A stretch of 14,607 nucleotides of DNA from JBBSTY01 sp038235385. Lineage in GTDB: Bacteria; Actinomycetota; Acidimicrobiia; Acidimicrobiales; Acidimicrobilacustridaceae. The DNA is taken from the NCBI GenBank assembly GCA_038235385.1, contig JBBSTY010000110.1, forward strand, positions 1 through 14,607, given 5' to 3'. Position 1 is the first letter of the stretch. Each line of letters begins with the position of its first letter. The position numbers were made by a program, and so were the translations under genes. The notes beneath the pieces are model-generated. The model was not told the DNA's origin and did not search any database. It saw only the letters and a program-made list of their open reading frames with translations. Below are positions 12,943 to 14,607 of the stretch, piece by piece.

Positions 12943-13575
12943 ATGAGCAGCCACTACTTCGATGCCGACCCGGCGGCGCCGTCAGCACGCCGGACGGTCT
13001 CGCTCGTGCTCCCCGACTGGCGGGTGGACCTGCTCACCGACCGGGCGGTGTTCTCGGGCGATCGCATCGATCCCGGTTCGAAGTTCCTGTTGCTCGAAGC
13101 GCCGGCGCCCCCGTCCGGCACCACCACGGCACTCGACCTCGGGTGCGGGTACGGAACCCTCGCACTCACCCTGGCCCACCGGGCGCCCGCGGCCACGGTG
13201 TGGGCGATCGACGTGAACGCTCGGGCGGTCGAGTTGTGCCGCGACAACGCCGTCGGACTCGGGCTCGAGAACGTGGAGGCCGTGCAGGTCGGACCGGACG
13301 ACCCCTTCGGGAACGTGCCCGACGACCTGCGCTTCGATCTGATCTGGTCCAATCCGCCGATCCGTGTGGGAAAGCCCGAGCTGCACGCGCTCCTGATCCG
13401 TTGGCTCGGCCGGCTGACCCCGACGGGCCGTGCCGTGCTCGTGGTGCACAAGCACCTGGGCGCCGACTCGCTCCAGCGGTGGCTGATCGGCCAGGGTCAC
13501 CCGACCGAACGCATCGTCAGCCGGGCCGGCTACCGGCTCCTCGAGGTGCACCCCATCACCGACGAGGCACGATGA
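12943..13575 (+). CDS. RsmC/RlmG-like class I methyltransferase
   Basis: The 210 residues match the single catalytic domain of RsmC-type small-subunit or related methyltransferases (MTS family). HYFDADP and the FSGDRIDPGSKFLL segment (37-50) precede the SAM motif LDLGCGYG (64-71). AIDVNARAVELCRDNA (88-103) then follows, and the catalytic-type SNPPIRVGK (136-144) is the motif of enzymes that methylate exocyclic amino groups of purines or glutamine. E. coli RsmC is about 340 residues with a second degenerate domain; this short form is common in actinobacteria. Guanine N2 of rRNA is the likely target, but this is inference. The stop overlaps the next gene's start (ATGA), so the two are coupled. 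Confidence 0.88.
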   Translation: MSSHYFDADPAAPSARRTVSLVLPDWRVDLLTDRAVFSGDRIDPGSKFLLLEAPAPPSGTTTALDLGCGYGTLALTLAHRAPAATVWAIDVNARAVELCRDNAVGLGLENVEAVQVGPDDPFGNVPDDLRFDLIWSNPPIRVGKPELHALLIRWLGRLTPTGRAVLVVHKHLGADSLQRWLIGQGHPTERIVSRAGYRLLEVHPITDEAR

Positions 13576-14108
13576 GCCGAAACCTGGGATCCACCGAGTT
13601 GAAGCGCCTCCACCGTGGGTGGCGTCGCCGCACCGAGCGACGTCTGGCGCTGCTGCTCGACGGGGTGCAGACGCCGTACAACGTCGGATCGATCCTGCGC
13701 ACCGCCGCTGCCCTCCACGTCGATCACCTCTGGCTGGCCGGGCCCACGGCGTCGCCCACCGACACCAAGACCAACAAGACCGCCCTCGGCTCCCAGCGGT
13801 TCGTGACGTGGACGACCATCGAGGATCCGGCCGCCGCTGGCGCGGCGGCGAAGGCTGCCGGCTACCGCTTGGTGGGGGTCGAGTTGGCCGACACCGCCGA
13901 ACCGCTCCACGAGCTCGACCTCACCGGTGACATCTGCCTGGCCGTCGGCCACGAGGACCGCGGCCTCACCACCGCCTGCCTCGACGCGTGTGACGCCGTG
14001 GGCTACATCCCGCTGCTCGGCCGGATCGGCTCGCTCAACGTGGCCACCGCCACGGCGATGGCGCTGTACGAGGTCCGGCGCCAGGGTTGGTCACCGGACG
14101 GGGCCTGA
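13572..14108 (+). CDS. SpoU/TrmH-type RNA 2'-O-methyltransferase
   Basis: This 178-residue protein shows the three SPOUT motifs. Motif 1 is YNVGSILRTA (36-45) with the conserved Asn and Arg. Motif 2 is LAVGHEDRGL (123-132). Motif 3 is IPLLGRIGSLNVATATAMALYE (146-167), which forms the trefoil knot that binds SAM. The TKTNKTALGSQRFV stretch in the middle resembles TrmH, which methylates the ribose of G18 in tRNA. The protein has only the knot domain, with no N-terminal L30e-like part as in RlmB. The target is most likely tRNA, but this cannot be proven by motif. It is translationally coupled to the RsmC-like gene and converges on priA, 42 bases away. Confidence 0.9.
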   Translation: MSRNLGSTELKRLHRGWRRRTERRLALLLDGVQTPYNVGSILRTAAALHVDHLWLAGPTASPTDTKTNKTALGSQRFVTWTTIEDPAAAGAAAKAAGYRLVGVELADTAEPLHELDLTGDICLAVGHEDRGLTTACLDACDAVGYIPLLGRIGSLNVATATAMALYEVRRQGWSPDGA

Positions 14109-14120
14109 GCACCCCGCTCG

Positions 14121-14135
14121 CGCCGCGAACCGGCG
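14121..14135. terminator. Possible small hairpin between trmH-like gene and priA
   Basis: CGCCG, a five-base loop CGAAC, then CGGCG sits in the 42-base gap between two convergent genes. It could act for both strands. There is no T-run and the stem has only five pairs, so this is a weak call. Confidence 0.25.
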
Positions 14136-14150
14136 GCGTGCCCGAGGAGC

Positions 14151-14607
14151 TCAGACGCGGAGGGGGTCGACCTCGACCCGGAGCCGGCCCGGGGGCCGGG
14201 TGACCACGCCGAGGGCATCGCACAGGGTCTGGTGATCGGGGGCGCGCACGAGCCACTGACCGTCGCTGGGTCCGAGCACCTCCACCCCGGCGGGCGTGCC
14301 GAGGGCGTCGACGAAGGCCGGAGCGGCGACCGATCCGATGGTGGCCATCGCCGTGACCGGCGGGAAGCCGAGGAACCTTCGCCGCTCCCACTCGGCATCG
14401 GCGGCCCGGCCGGGCTCGGCGAGCACGGCCGCCTGGAGGACCTCGTGGTGGGGCAGGCGCGTCTGCACGAGGAGCCGTCCGCCGTCGCGACGGGCACCGC
14501 CGACGAGCCGGGCGGCGCGCACCAGCAGCGCCATGGTCTCCTCAGCGGCTCGATAGCGGGGGGCGAGGAGCTCCTGGTCCATGTCGAGGAAGGCCACCAG
14601 CGAGGCC
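14151..14607 (-). CDS. priA: Primosomal protein N', C-terminal part (cut by window)
   Basis: The visible 152 residues are the end of a protein that runs past the right edge. VAFLDMDQELLAPRYRAAEE, a GGRLLVQTRLPHH segment and RRRFLGFPPVTAMATIG match the C-terminal part of PriA, the replication-restart protein that loads DnaB at stalled forks. ATG or GTG codons inside this piece are internal and not starts. Helicase motifs and zinc-binding cysteines would lie outside the window, so whether the helicase is intact (many actinobacterial PriA proteins are degenerate) cannot be judged. Placement beside def, fmt and rsmB agrees with the order known from other actinobacteria. Confidence 0.9.
   Translation of the reverse strand, partial: ASLVAFLDMDQELLAPRYRAAEETMALLVRAARLVGGARRDGGRLLVQTRLPHHEVLQAAVLAEPGRAADAEWERRRFLGFPPVTAMATIGSVAAPAFVDALGTPAGVEVLGPSDGQWLVRAPDHQTLCDALGVVTRPPGRLRVEVDPLRV

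Noticed and set aside
11442..13571. An 888-codon + strand frame that runs into the TrmH-like gene
   Set aside because: Only the part from 13572 has family motifs and a proper start; the rest is antisense to fmt and def and overlaps the RsmC-like gene in another frame.

Overview
The window is gene-dense, very GC-rich chromosomal DNA from an actinobacterium. The evidence is the gene order (priA, fmt, rsmB and rib genes together, as in Mycobacterium and Streptomyces), a DUF1844 gene, ATGA/TGATG start-stop overlaps, and three genes with a TAnnnT box six bases before the start codon (the leaderless pattern of this phylum). An Acidimicrobiia-like member is my best guess, but sequence reading alone cannot fix the class.

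Layout, left to right. 1-472: homopolymer-C and C-rich DNA running into a DUF1844 gene. 504-1037: a DUF1697 gene (+). 1183-3796 (-): an unusual two-gene copper/heme module. The upstream gene is a membrane-anchored fusion of a YceI domain, a one-heme cytochrome c domain and a copper type II monooxygenase (PHM/DBH-like) with all six copper ligands. The downstream gene is a membrane-anchored blue-copper protein with leucine at the usual axial methionine position. 3922-5029 (-): hisG with a small cold-shock protein gene behind it. 5167-8868 (-): riboflavin operon ribD-ribE-ribBA-ribH under a clear FMN riboswitch (8976-9107). 9368-9856 (-): moaB/mog-like gene. 9958-12782 (-): def-fmt-rsmB. 12943-14108 (+): an RsmC-like methyltransferase overlapping a SpoU/TrmH-type RNA methyltransferase. 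14151-14607 (-): the C-terminal end of priA, cut by the window edge.

How the genes fit together. RibD, RibE, RibBA and RibH cover the committed steps from GTP and ribulose-5-phosphate to riboflavin, except the dephosphorylation step, and the riboswitch gives feedback by FMN. def and fmt handle N-terminal formylation and deformylation, and rsmB, the RsmC-like gene and trmH add rRNA/tRNA methyl marks. hisG starts histidine synthesis. The copper/heme pair looks like an extracytoplasmic electron-transfer and oxidation system of unknown substrate. It is the most likely place for undescribed biology here.

Other points of interest are three hexanucleotide tandem repeats (two begin at the stop codons of ribH and moaB), an RsmB lacking most of its usual linker domain, the absence of rpe and hisE from positions where actinobacteria often keep them, and mutually exclusive 7-base pairings in the riboswitch expression platform. 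No tRNA, rRNA, CRISPR array, insertion sequence or attachment site was seen.
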